From the NCBI GenBank assembly GCA_016213675.1, contig JACQZW010000081.1, positions 28,931 to 92,930 on the forward strand: a stretch of 64,000 nucleotides of DNA. Reading direction: 5' to 3'. Below, piece after piece: positions 49,060-57,000 of this stretch. This DNA is from Acidobacteriota bacterium. Lineage in GTDB: Bacteria; Acidobacteriota; Thermoanaerobaculia; Thermoanaerobaculales; Thermoanaerobaculaceae. Under the pieces are notes generated by a model, which saw only the letters and a program-made list of their open reading frames with translations, was not told the DNA's origin and did no database searches. How positions within the stretch are numbered: position 1 is the stretch's first letter; each line of letters begins with the position of its first letter. Position numbers and translations under genes: made by a program.

Positions 49060-50001
49060 TCATCTGGGCGGGGCCGAGCTCTTGAGGACCTTGATCACGT
49101 TGTCGAACAGCGACGAGTAGCTCGTCGCCCCCGGGAGGTCCGCCACCGACGACGGCGCCATCACCACCTTGACCTTGGTCTTGCGCCCGAACGTCTCCGC
49201 GTACTCCGGGGGGGTGTTCGGATCGACCAGGATCAGGTCCACGGGCTGGCTGTTGATCTGGGCGGCGAGCACGTCGGGCGGCACGAGCGTCCCGGGGTCT
49301 CGGCGGCAGGTGATGAAGGTCGGCCCGCCGAGCTGGGCGAAGTTCTGCCACCCGCACTGCGTGGCGAACACCTTGAGCCCGGAAAGGGCGCGGAGCTCGG
49401 GCTCCCAACGCGCGATCTCGGCGTCGAGCTCGCGGGAGAATCTGTCCGCGTTGGCGAAGAAGAGCTCGCGCCTCTCGGGTCGCAGGCGGGCGAGCCCCTC
49501 CGCCACGTTGTCCGCGATGGTCCGGCCGTTGCGGGGGTTCAGCCAGAAGAACGGATCGCCGTGCATGAACTGGATCTCGACGTAGCCCTCGCAGCTCGAG
49601 GTCGGCACGTTAATCCGCACCGCGTCGCGCGAGACGTCGATCCACTGGGGTCGGCCCAGCTTCTCGCGCAGGGCCGGGGGGAGCTTCTCGATGCTCGCGT
49701 GGATGGCGCTCGACTCGTGGAACAGGCCGGACCACACCACCGCGTCCGCGCCTGCCAAGGCCTCCAGGGCCCCGCTCTCGACCAGGAGGTCCTTGCGCAG
49801 CACGCAGCCCTTGAAGAGATTGAACGTCTCCACCTCGCCGCCGCCGACCCGCCTGACGATCGCCTCGACGTCGGCGGAGGTCACGGCTACCGAGAGGCGC
49901 GCACGGCCCTCGGCGCTCGTCGGTGAGGCCGACCAGACCCCGAGGACCAGGAACGTCGCGACACCGAGCGCCGCTGCCGCCAGTAACCTGCGTCGTGTCA
50001 T
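49060..50001 (-). CDS. ZnuA-like metal ABC transporter binding protein with altered ligands
   Basis: A 313-residue exported protein of the cluster A-I (ZnuA/TroA) fold, signal peptide about residues 1-30. The fold is shown by VRRVGGGEVETFNLF, LAGADAVVWSGL and DPFFWLNPRNGRTIADNVAEGL. The usual ligand His positions are changed: Cys in FKGCVLRKD, Phe in DPFFWLNP (normally DPHxW), and Cys in ATQCGWQNF. No ABC ATPase or permease is adjacent; it sits inside a respiratory operon. The ATG at 49999-50001 has a GGAGGT ribosome site. Confidence 0.82.
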   Translation of the reverse strand: MTRRRLLAAAALGVATFLVLGVWSASPTSAEGRARLSVAVTSADVEAIVRRVGGGEVETFNLFKGCVLRKDLLVESGALEALAGADAVVWSGLFHESSAIHASIEKLPPALREKLGRPQWIDVSRDAVRINVPTSSCEGYVEIQFMHGDPFFWLNPRNGRTIADNVAEGLARLRPERRELFFANADRFSRELDAEIARWEPELRALSGLKVFATQCGWQNFAQLGGPTFITCRRDPGTLVPPDVLAAQINSQPVDLILVDPNTPPEYAETFGRKTKVKVVMAPSSVADLPGATSYSSLFDNVIKVLKSSAPPR

Positions 50002-50098
50002 GTCCACCTCCGCGTCGGTCCGCTGGGCGGGCGGGGCGTGACACGCCCCGCCGGGGCAGCCGCGGCACCGGTCCGTCCGTGCCCCCCGGACACCGTGG

Positions 50099-50425
50099 CT
50101 AGCCGCAGGTCTCGGGCTGCGGCGAGTCGGCGGCGTGGTTCACGAGGAACAACTGGATCTCGGGGAGCTGCTCGGCCGGCACCACGTCGGTGAGCTTCTC
50201 GGCACCCTTCTTGTGGACGCCCTTGGTGAAGTAACGGGTCCACTGCTCCTGCGTCTTGGTCAGCGGTGTCACCTCGCCGCCGGCCGCACCCTTCGTGTGA
50301 CAGGTCTTGCACGTCTTCTTGAAGTAGAACTTCCCCTTGTTCTCACTGGCTCCGGCCGCCATCGCCACTCCGACCGTCAACGTCAGAGCCGTCACCGCTG
50401 CCCCCAACACCGTCATGCGTCGCAC
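50099..50425 (-). CDS. Small c-type cytochrome
   Basis: A 108-residue exported monoheme cytochrome. A signal peptide (VRRMTVLGAAVTALTLTVGVAMAAG) is followed by the heme motif CKTCH near residues 39-43. The mature domain is small (about 85 residues); a Met ligand is not evident. The GTG at 50423-50425 follows AGGGAGG by six bases; the ATG nine bases on is an alternative. It is first in the molybdoenzyme operon and may pass electrons to or from it. Confidence 0.87.
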   Translation of the reverse strand: MRRMTVLGAAVTALTLTVGVAMAAGASENKGKFYFKKTCKTCHTKGAAGGEVTPLTKTQEQWTRYFTKGVHKKGAEKLTDVVPAEQLPEIQLFLVNHAADSPQPETCG

Positions 50426-50592
50426 CTTGGGCCTCCCTTTGCCGGGCGGTACGAGAGCTGGTTGCTCCGCCGCCGCATTCTCCGAAGCGCTCCGTGAGTC
50501 GCCCCCAGGCCTCGGGGCCGAAACTCGCCCTGGACCTGGAGTCGCCATCCCGGAATGCTTGTGCGCTTCTTCACTTGCCTGCCCCGAAAAGT

Positions 50593-50653
50593 CCGGGTAT
50601 ATGCACCCGGTCAATCGCTACCGGACCATATAACGATATGGAGCTATTGTCAA
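50593..50653 (-). promoter_or_regulatory. Promoter with palindromes upstream of the molybdoenzyme operon
   Basis: On the minus strand TTGACA (50653-50648) and TATATG (50632-50627) are 15 bases apart. A perfect inverted repeat CCATAT-AACG-ATATGG (50626-50641) covers the -10 side, and a second one, CCGGGT-ATATGC-ACCCGG, spans 50593-50610. The short spacer and overlapping palindrome suggest a regulated promoter. The leader to the cytochrome gene would be about 190 bases. Confidence 0.55.
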
Positions 50654-50786
50654 GAGGCCGTCACCGATGAGACTCAGCCGTGGCACCCGCATCACAAATG
50701 CCCCGCCCAGTACTCGCCGGACGGGGCCGCGAGGGCCTGGACGACCTGCCCGCCCCGGGGCGATACTCGGGGCGAGGGAGAAGGCG

Positions 50787-51236
50787 ATGAGCGAAGCGAG
50801 CTGCGAGTTTCCCCTGTCGAACGCCAACGGCGCCGAGATCGGCGAGATCCTCGACTCGTCCAAGACCATCGCGGTCGTGGGACTGTCCGACAAACCCGAC
50901 CGCGACTCCAACCGGGTCGCCCGCTATCTCCGGGAGCACGGCTACGTCGTGATCCCGGTCAACCCGGCCCTTGCCGAGGCGATGGGCACGCGCTGCTATC
51001 CGGACCTGGCGTCGATCCCTCCCGACATCGCGATCGACGTCGTCGACATCTTCCGGAAGCCGGAGTTCATCCCGGCGATCGTCGATGAGGCCATCGCGAG
51101 AGGGGCGAAGGCCGTGTGGATGCAGCTCGGGCTCGCCCACAACGCGGCCGCCGAGAAGGCCAGGGCCGCGGGCCTGCGCGTCGTTATGGACCGGTGCATC
51201 AAGGTCGAGCACATGCGGCACACGGCCGGGGCCTGA
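50787..51236 (+). CDS. CoA-binding domain protein, YccU-like
   Basis: A 149-residue single Rossmann-domain protein. SKTIAVVGLSDKPDRDSNRVARYL near residues 27-50 is the CoA-binding signature; the KAVWMQLG block near 115 also fits. The ATG at 50787 follows GAGGGAG. Members are cytoplasmic, with a role in CoA binding or acyl transfer that is poorly defined. Divergent from the cytochrome operon. Confidence 0.9.
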   Translation: MSEASCEFPLSNANGAEIGEILDSSKTIAVVGLSDKPDRDSNRVARYLREHGYVVIPVNPALAEAMGTRCYPDLASIPPDIAIDVVDIFRKPEFIPAIVDEAIARGAKAVWMQLGLAHNAAAEKARAAGLRVVMDRCIKVEHMRHTAGA

Positions 51237-51281
51237 GCAGGTCCGCGCTCTTGTGCCCACGCTTGCGCCCGGGGCCTTTGA

Positions 51282-51287
51282 TATACT
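51282..51287 (+). promoter_or_regulatory. Possible -10 element for infC
   Basis: TATACT matches 5 of 6 consensus positions and lies about 60 bases before the infC start. No convincing -35 is seen at 16-18 bases, so this is tentative. Confidence 0.35.
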
Positions 51288-51348
51288 CCCTCGGTCCAGG
51301 ACGCCCTGGGCACGCCGGGGCTGATGGACCCGAGTGGAGGAGGAAGCC

Positions 51349-51882
51349 ATAACGGACGATCGCGAAAGGACAAGAATCAACGAGATGATCCGGCTCTCGC
51401 CGGTCCGTCTCGTGGACGCCGACGGCAGTCAGGTCGGAATCGTCCCAGTCGAAGAAGCACTGGCCCTGGCCCGACAGCGCGGGCTCGATCTCGTCGAGGT
51501 CGCCCCCACGGCCCGTCCCATCGTGTGCAAGATCATGGACTGGGGCAAGTACCGCTACGAGGAAGAAAAGAAGGCGCGGCAGGCGCGGCGCAAGGAACAC
51601 CAGATCGAGGTCAAGGAGATCAAGTTCCGCCCAGGGGTGGCCGATCACGATTTCCAGACCAAGCTGAACCTGGTTCGGAAGTTCATCGAGCAGGGCAAGC
51701 ACGTCAAGGTGACGATCATGTTCCGCCGCCGGGAGATGCGCCGGCCTGAAAACGGGTACGAAGTTCTCGAGCGGGTTAAGGAAGAGCTGGCGGACCTCGT
51801 GCGCATCGACCGGGAAGCGGGGACCCTCGACGGGGCCCGAGATCTCACCATGGTCATCGCCCCGGGCCGCAGAACCACGTAG
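51349..51882 (+). CDS. infC: Translation initiation factor IF-3, apparent ATA start
   Basis: A 177-residue factor that checks start codons and prevents subunit joining. It has the standard opening RINEMIRLSPVRLVDADG and the linker KIMDWGKYRYEEEKK, then EIKFRPGVADHDFQTKL. A strong ribosome site GGAGGAGG (51336-51343) is five bases before an in-frame ATA (51349-51351). The upstream GTG at 51334 has no matching ribosome site. A non-AUG start is typical of infC, because IF-3 then represses itself. rpmI and rplT do not follow; a lysine aminotransferase does. Confidence 0.95.
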   Translation: MTDDRERTRINEMIRLSPVRLVDADGSQVGIVPVEEALALARQRGLDLVEVAPTARPIVCKIMDWGKYRYEEEKKARQARRKEHQIEVKEIKFRPGVADHDFQTKLNLVRKFIEQGKHVKVTIMFRRREMRRPENGYEVLERVKEELADLVRIDREAGTLDGARDLTMVIAPGRRTT

Positions 51883-51964
51883 ACGAAGGCCCGGCCCTCG
51901 CCCCCGCCCCCGACGGGCGGTCGCGGCGGTGCCGGTCACGCACCCGCAACGGAAGGAGTCCGCG

Positions 51965-53308
51965 ATGGCAAGCACGATCGCCTCGGTCCGAGTCGCTGCG
52001 CCCGAGGTTCACGGCGTCCTCGCCCACCGCATCCTGGTGGACGGCTTCCACATCGTTCCCGACCTCCGGCGCTCGCAGGGCTCCTGGCTGATCGACGAAC
52101 GCGACGGCACGCGGTACCTCGACCTGTTCTCCAACTTCGCCGCCCAACCGGTGGGCTGGAACCACCCGGGCCTGGCCGATCCCGAGTTCCGCGAGCGGCT
52201 CCTTCTCGCCGCCCTCCACAAGCCGGCCAACTCCGACGTCTACACGACGTTCTTCGCCGAGTTCGTCGAGACGTTCGCCCAGAACGCCGTCCCCGACAGC
52301 CATGCCAGCCACCTGTTCTTCATCGAGGGCGGCGCGCTCGCCGTCGAGAACGCGCTCAAGACCGCCTTCGACTGGAAGATCCGCCGGAACCGCGCCGCCG
52401 GGATCGACGGCGAGGTCGGTACCCAGGTCATCCACTTCCGCCAGGCGTTCCACGGGCGCTCCGGCTACACCATGTCGCTGACCAACACCGCCGACCCCCG
52501 CAAGACGGCGCTCTTCCCCAAGTTCGACTGGCCGAGGATCTCGAACCCCTGCATCGCCTTCCCTCTCGAGGAGAACCGCGCCGCGGTGGAAGCCGCCGAG
52601 CGCGTGGCGGTCGCCGAGATCCAGGCCGCGGTGGCGGCGCACGGTCCCGACATCGCCTGCCTCATCGTCGAGCCGATCCAGTGCGAAGGCGGTGACAACC
52701 ACTTCCGGCCGGAGTTCCTCCAGGAGCTGCGCCGCCTCGCCGACCGCCACGAGTTCCTGCTCATCTTCGACGAGGTGCAGACCGGGGTCGGCATGACCGG
52801 GACGATGTGGGCATGGCAGCAGCTCGGCGTCGAGCCGGATCTCTTCTGCTTCGGCAAGAAGGTCCAGGTGTGCGGGTTCGCCGCCAACCGGCGGATCGAC
52901 GACGTGCCTGACAACGTGTTCAAGGTCTCGTCGCGGATCAACTCGACGTGGGGCGGCAACCTCACCGACATGGTCCGCTCCACCCGCCTGCTCGAGATCA
53001 TCGTCCGGGACGACCTGCTCGGCAACGCCGTGCGTCAGGGAACGTACCTCCAGGACGGTCTCCACGACCTCGCGCGTCGCTTCCCGGCGCTGGTCTCGCA
53101 GGTCCGCGGGCGGGGCTTGATGATCGCCTTCGACCTCCCGGACCACGACACCAGGCACGCGCTGGTCGCGACCGCCCGCCGCCACGGCCTGCTGCTGCTG
53201 CCGTGTGGCGCCCGGTCGATTCGCTTCCGCCCGTTCCTCGACATCAACCGCGAGGACGCCGGCAAGGCGATCGAGCTGCTCGGCTCCGCGCTTCACGAAA
53301 TGGCCTGA
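51965..53308 (+). CDS. lat: L-lysine 6-transaminase
   Basis: PLP-dependent transfer of the lysine epsilon-amino group to 2-oxoglutarate; 447 residues. The PLP Lys lies in LFCFGKKVQVCGF, and LIFDEVQTGVGMTG holds the cofactor Asp. LFSNFAAQPVGWNHPG and FHGRSGYTMSLTNT match lysine 6-aminotransferases (Lat) rather than ornithine enzymes. Start ATG has AAGGAG upstream. It is probably expressed alone; no other lysine catabolism gene is visible. Substrate assignment is by family resemblance. Confidence 0.9.
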   Translation: MASTIASVRVAAPEVHGVLAHRILVDGFHIVPDLRRSQGSWLIDERDGTRYLDLFSNFAAQPVGWNHPGLADPEFRERLLLAALHKPANSDVYTTFFAEFVETFAQNAVPDSHASHLFFIEGGALAVENALKTAFDWKIRRNRAAGIDGEVGTQVIHFRQAFHGRSGYTMSLTNTADPRKTALFPKFDWPRISNPCIAFPLEENRAAVEAAERVAVAEIQAAVAAHGPDIACLIVEPIQCEGGDNHFRPEFLQELRRLADRHEFLLIFDEVQTGVGMTGTMWAWQQLGVEPDLFCFGKKVQVCGFAANRRIDDVPDNVFKVSSRINSTWGGNLTDMVRSTRLLEIIVRDDLLGNAVRQGTYLQDGLHDLARRFPALVSQVRGRGLMIAFDLPDHDTRHALVATARRHGLLLLPCGARSIRFRPFLDINREDAGKAIELLGSALHEMA

Positions 53309-53632
53309 CCCCCGCCCACCCACCCAGGGTTGCCCTACCACCCTGCCCCCAGGGGTGCACGCCCACCCCTCCGCCCAGGTTTGAAGGCTTGCCCCTCCGC
53401 CCTTCCGCGCAGCCTTGAAGCAGAAACAGCAACGACAGCAAGAACACAACCCGATCTTGTCCTTGCTTCAAGCCTGGTTGGGTGGGCGGGTGGGCAAGCC
53501 TGGGTGGGTGGCTGGGAGGGCAAGCCTGGCCGGGTGGTCGGGTGGGCAGCCTCGTGCGGGCGGGTGGGCGTGCAAGCCTGCGGTTTTGCGCTAGACTTCT
53601 GTTCAGGTCGTCTTGCCCAAGGAGGACCGCCC
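53309..53632. repeat. G-quadruplex-rich repeat region
   Basis: No gene in these 324 bases. Left part is C-rich (CCCACCCACCCAGGGTTG) and the right part G-rich, with GGGTGGGCGGGTGGG at 53480-53494 identical to that at 31323. The word CTTGAAGC pairs with GCTTCAAG around a 45-base spacer. Multiple CAAGCCTGG(G/C) units recur. Confidence 0.75.
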
Positions 53633-54355
53633 GTGGCCGACAGCTTTCCACCATCGACGCCGCCCCCGCCCCCGCTGCAGCCTCCTCCGGTCATGCCGCC
53701 GCCTCCGCCCGCGGCCGGCGAACCACCGATCCCTTGGGAGCAGCCCGGGTATCCGGCCCTCGAGGGGCTCTACGAGACGACCAAGCTGTTCCTCACGGCG
53801 CCCCAGGAGGCGTTCCGTCGCATGCCGGTGGTCGGCGAGCTCGGTCGTCCCCTCGGGTATGCCATCCTCCTTGGTTGGATCGGCATCATTGCGGGCCAGG
53901 CCTACCAGATCGCGCTCGGCGGCACGATGCGGAGCTGGATGGCGCCGTTCTCGCAAGGCCAGGACCTCCACGTGGGGGTCGGGTTCAACGTCGCGATGAT
54001 GGTCTCGGCTCCTCTGCTCATCCTCATCGCCGTCTTCGTCGGGGCAGCCATCCTGCACCTCTTCCTCATGCTGGTCGGTGGCAACAACGCGGGCTTCTCG
54101 GCGACGACCCGGGTGGTGTGCTACGCGAACTGCACGGCCGTCCTGCAGATCATCCCGCTCTGCGGTGGGGTGGTCGCCGCGATCTGGACGATCGTCCTGG
54201 AGGTCATCGGGCTGGCCATCGCGCACCGGACCTCGCAGGGCAAGGCCGCCGCCGCCGTGCTGATTCCCATCGTCCTGTGCTGCGTGTGCGTCGCCGTCAT
54301 CTTTGCGATCGCCGGCGCGGCGATCATGGCTGCAATCGGCAAGGCCGCGAACTGA
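53633..54355 (+). CDS. YIP1-family membrane protein
   Basis: A 240-residue protein with a Pro-rich N-terminus (about residues 5-40) and five hydrophobic segments between 75 and 235. The layout matches Yip1/DUF1282 proteins of unknown function. The GTG at 53633 is chosen because AAGGAGG is eight bases upstream; the frame is open through the repeat DNA to the left. Confidence 0.82.
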   Translation: MADSFPPSTPPPPPLQPPPVMPPPPPAAGEPPIPWEQPGYPALEGLYETTKLFLTAPQEAFRRMPVVGELGRPLGYAILLGWIGIIAGQAYQIALGGTMRSWMAPFSQGQDLHVGVGFNVAMMVSAPLLILIAVFVGAAILHLFLMLVGGNNAGFSATTRVVCYANCTAVLQIIPLCGGVVAAIWTIVLEVIGLAIAHRTSQGKAAAAVLIPIVLCCVCVAVIFAIAGAAIMAAIGKAAN

Positions 54356-54428
54356 GGCGACCAACATCGCCCGTCCGGCGTGCCCCACTCGATTCGCTGA
54401 GGTCGGGCTTTGTCAAGGGTCGGCGCGC

Positions 54429-54827
54429 ATGAGCTGGCGCCCGGCCGACCGCGAAGTACGGCAGCTCGCCTGGCTGTGGTTCGCCGCGGTCCTGTCCGCC
54501 CTCGTCTTGCGCCCGCTGTGGCTGGTCATCGCGCCGCTCCTCCCGGGCTGCCCGTTCAACGCGATCACCGGGATCCCCTGTCCGAGCTGCGGCACGACCC
54601 GTGCCGCCCTTGCCCTGCTGCACGGACACCCGCTCCGTGCGTTGGCCCTCAACCCCCTCGCGACCTTGGCGGGAATCGCCTTCGTCGGCGGAGGACTGCT
54701 CGCCCCGCTGTGGGCCATCGCCGGCGGCCGCATCCCCGACCTGCCCCGCCCGTTGCCGGCGTGGGCTCGCGTCGCGATCCTCGCGTTACTGGCCGCGAAC
54801 TGGACGTGGGTGATCTGGCAGAGATAG
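54429..54827 (+). CDS. DUF2752 membrane protein
   Basis: A 132-residue protein with three hydrophobic helices. The motif ITGIPCPSCGTTRAALALLHG near residues 43-62 is the DUF2752 signature. Its partner is often a YIP1 or TM2-type membrane protein, as here. Function unknown. ATG at 54429 with a weak AAGGG site. Confidence 0.85.
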   Translation: MSWRPADREVRQLAWLWFAAVLSALVLRPLWLVIAPLLPGCPFNAITGIPCPSCGTTRAALALLHGHPLRALALNPLATLAGIAFVGGGLLAPLWAIAGGRIPDLPRPLPAWARVAILALLAANWTWVIWQR

Positions 54828-54967
54828 CCGGCAGTTCACAGTTCACAGTTGACAGGTTTCCCCTACTCAAAACACACAGCAAGCCCTCCGACCTGCCAAC
54901 TCCGCCCATCGAGCACCGCGTGATGCGTGGTCGAGGGGGTGTCTCTTTGCTGGGCTGGGGAGCGGGA

Positions 54968-54991
54968 ACCGGTCGACTGCCGACGACCGGT
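54968..54991 (-). other. Hairpin downstream of pyrE
   Basis: ACCGGTCG (54968-54975) pairs with CGACCGGT (54984-54991). No T-run follows on the minus strand, so it is at best a weak terminator. The 166-base convergent gap (54828-54993) holds no gene. Confidence 0.4.
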
Positions 54992-54993
54992 GG

Positions 54994-55575
54994 TCAGGCT
55001 TGTCCGGGTCGCGAGCCGGGCTTGACCACCGGCTGGCCGGCGGCGCACAGCGGGCATGCCTCTGCCGGCCACGTCGGCACCTCGACGGCGAGCAGCGCAG
55101 AGAACGGCAGCGGCGTAAACGGGTTCTCCTGGCCGGACCGGTTGATGATCGAGCCGACGCCGACCACCACGCCGCCTTGCTTGCGGACGAGATCCATCAC
55201 CTCGCGCGTCGACCCGCCCGTCGTCACGACGTCCTCCACCACGAGCACGCGCCACCCCGGTTCGACCGCGAACCCGCGCCGGAGTGCCATCGCACCCTCC
55301 GTGCGCTCGGTGAAGAGGAACGGCACGCCCAGAGCGCGCGCCACTTCGTGGCCGATGATCACACCGCCGAGCGCCGGTGAGACGACGGCCTGGACCGCCT
55401 GTGCCTTGAGTCGCGCAGCGAGTTGCCGGCCGGCAGCCTCGGCTCGCGCCGGCTCGGCGAGGTACAGCGCGCATTGCAGGTAGCGGGGCGAGTGCAACCC
55501 CGAGGAGAGCCGGAAGTGGCCTTCCAGGTAAGCCCCGGCCTGGGTCATGTCCTCGAGCGTGATCCCCGCCATCAT
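54994..55575 (-). CDS. pyrE: Orotate phosphoribosyltransferase
   Basis: Joins orotate to PRPP in pyrimidine synthesis; 193 residues. The PRPP motif VLVVEDVVTTGGST lies near residues 113-126 and the orotate loop FRLSSGLHSPRYLQ near 21-34. It overlaps the end of the response regulator gene by 4 bases or starts at the adjacent ATG (55570-55572). An extended C-terminus with CPLCAAGQPVVKPG resembles thermophile-type PyrE. Confidence 0.94.
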   Translation of the reverse strand: MMAGITLEDMTQAGAYLEGHFRLSSGLHSPRYLQCALYLAEPARAEAAGRQLAARLKAQAVQAVVSPALGGVIIGHEVARALGVPFLFTERTEGAMALRRGFAVEPGWRVLVVEDVVTTGGSTREVMDLVRKQGGVVVGVGSIINRSGQENPFTPLPFSALLAVEVPTWPAEACPLCAAGQPVVKPGSRPGQA

Positions 55576-56936
55576 TCCTCCCGGTGCAGGCCGTAGGCCT
55601 CGATCTTCTTGTACAGGTTCGAGCGCGGCGTGTTGATGGCCCGCGCCGTGGCCGCGACGTTCCAGCCGTTCTTCTGCAACGCGCGGGCGAGGAACTCTCG
55701 TTCGGCGCGCTCCTGGAACTCGGACAGCGAGGACGCCGCGAAGATCCCCTCACCGGCCGGCGCCGGAGCCACCGCGATCCCGCCCGCGGGCACGTCGACC
55801 GTCGAGATCTCGTCCTCGAGCTGCATGATCACCGCCCGCTCGACGAGGTTCTTCAGCTCGCGCACGTTGCCGGGAAACGGGTGACCCGCGAGCTGGCGCA
55901 ACGCCTCGGGGCTCCAGCGCTTGCAACGTCGGTTGTACTCCTCGCACGCCCGGCGGGTGAAGTGCTCGACCAGCGCCGGGAGGTCCTCCGGGTGGGTGCG
56001 CAGCGGCGGCGTGCGCAGCACGACCACCGACAGGCGGAAGTAGAGGTCCTCGCGGAACCGACTCCCCTTGACCTCTTCCTGGAGGTCCTTGTTCGTCGCG
56101 GCGATGACCCGAACGTCGACGTGCCGCACCTGACCCGCACCGACCGGCTCGACCTCGCCGTCCTGCAGCACCCGCAGCACCTTGGCCTGGGTACGCAGCG
56201 ACATGTCGCCGACCTCGTCGAGGAAGATCGTCCCACCGTCGGCCTGGACGAACTTCCCGAGCTGCTTGCGGACGGCCCCGGTGAACGACCCCTTCTCGTG
56301 CCCGAACAGCTCCGACTCGATGAGCTCCTCGGGGATCGCGGCACAGTTGACGCGGACGAACTCCTTGCGGGCCCGTGGCGACAGGAGGTGGATGCGCCGC
56401 GCCACGAGCTCCTTGCCGGTCCCGGACTCGCCGGTAACCAGGACCGTGGCCCGCGACGGCGCGACCCGGGCGATCCCCTCGCGCAGGTCCAGCATCTCCG
56501 CGGAGCTCCCGATCAGCGAAGGCTCCTCGGTGCGCTCCTTGAGCGTCCGGTTCTCCTCGGCCAGGCGGCCCCGGCTCACGGCGTTGCGAATCGCCAGGAG
56601 CAGCGCGGCGCGCTCCGGCGGCTTGTCGAGGAAGGCATCCGCGCCGGCTTCCAGACACCTCGTTGCGGTGAACTCGTCGCCATGGCCGGTCAGGACCACG
56701 ACCGGCACGTCGACACCGCGCTGCCTGAGGTTGTCGAGGAGCGCGAGCCCGTCCATGCCCGGCATCTTGAGGTCGAGCAGGACGGCATGGGGGTGATCCC
56801 GGTCGATGCGGTCGAGGGCAGCGAACGCGTCCGAGGCCTCGGCGATCTGCAGTCCGGCGCCGGTCAGGATCGTCCCGACGACCTTCCGGTTTGACGCATC
56901 GTCGTCGACGATCAACACGCGCCCAGCGTTGTCCAC
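55572..56936 (-). CDS. Sigma-54-dependent response regulator, NtrC family
   Basis: A 454-residue regulator. Receiver domain about residues 5-120 with phospho-acceptor Asp in AVLLDLKMPGMDG. AAA+ domain about 140-370: Walker A GESGTGKE, the sigma-54 contact loop GSFTGA, and Walker B GTIFLDEVGDMS. The C-terminal Fis-type helix-turn-helix is NVAATARAINTPRSNLYKKI. The GTG at 56934-56936 is preferred; an ATG 51 bases upstream is possible. No partner kinase is visible. Translation is coupled to pyrE. Confidence 0.93.
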   Translation of the reverse strand: MDNAGRVLIVDDDASNRKVVGTILTGAGLQIAEASDAFAALDRIDRDHPHAVLLDLKMPGMDGLALLDNLRQRGVDVPVVVLTGHGDEFTATRCLEAGADAFLDKPPERAALLLAIRNAVSRGRLAEENRTLKERTEEPSLIGSSAEMLDLREGIARVAPSRATVLVTGESGTGKELVARRIHLLSPRARKEFVRVNCAAIPEELIESELFGHEKGSFTGAVRKQLGKFVQADGGTIFLDEVGDMSLRTQAKVLRVLQDGEVEPVGAGQVRHVDVRVIAATNKDLQEEVKGSRFREDLYFRLSVVVLRTPPLRTHPEDLPALVEHFTRRACEEYNRRCKRWSPEALRQLAGHPFPGNVRELKNLVERAVIMQLEDEISTVDVPAGGIAVAPAPAGEGIFAASSLSEFQERAEREFLARALQKNGWNVAATARAINTPRSNLYKKIEAYGLHREE

Positions 56937-57000
56937 GGGGGAAGAGTCTACCGCATGTCCGGGCGCGAGGTTGCCCGAGTGACACACAGGCAGGTGGCCG

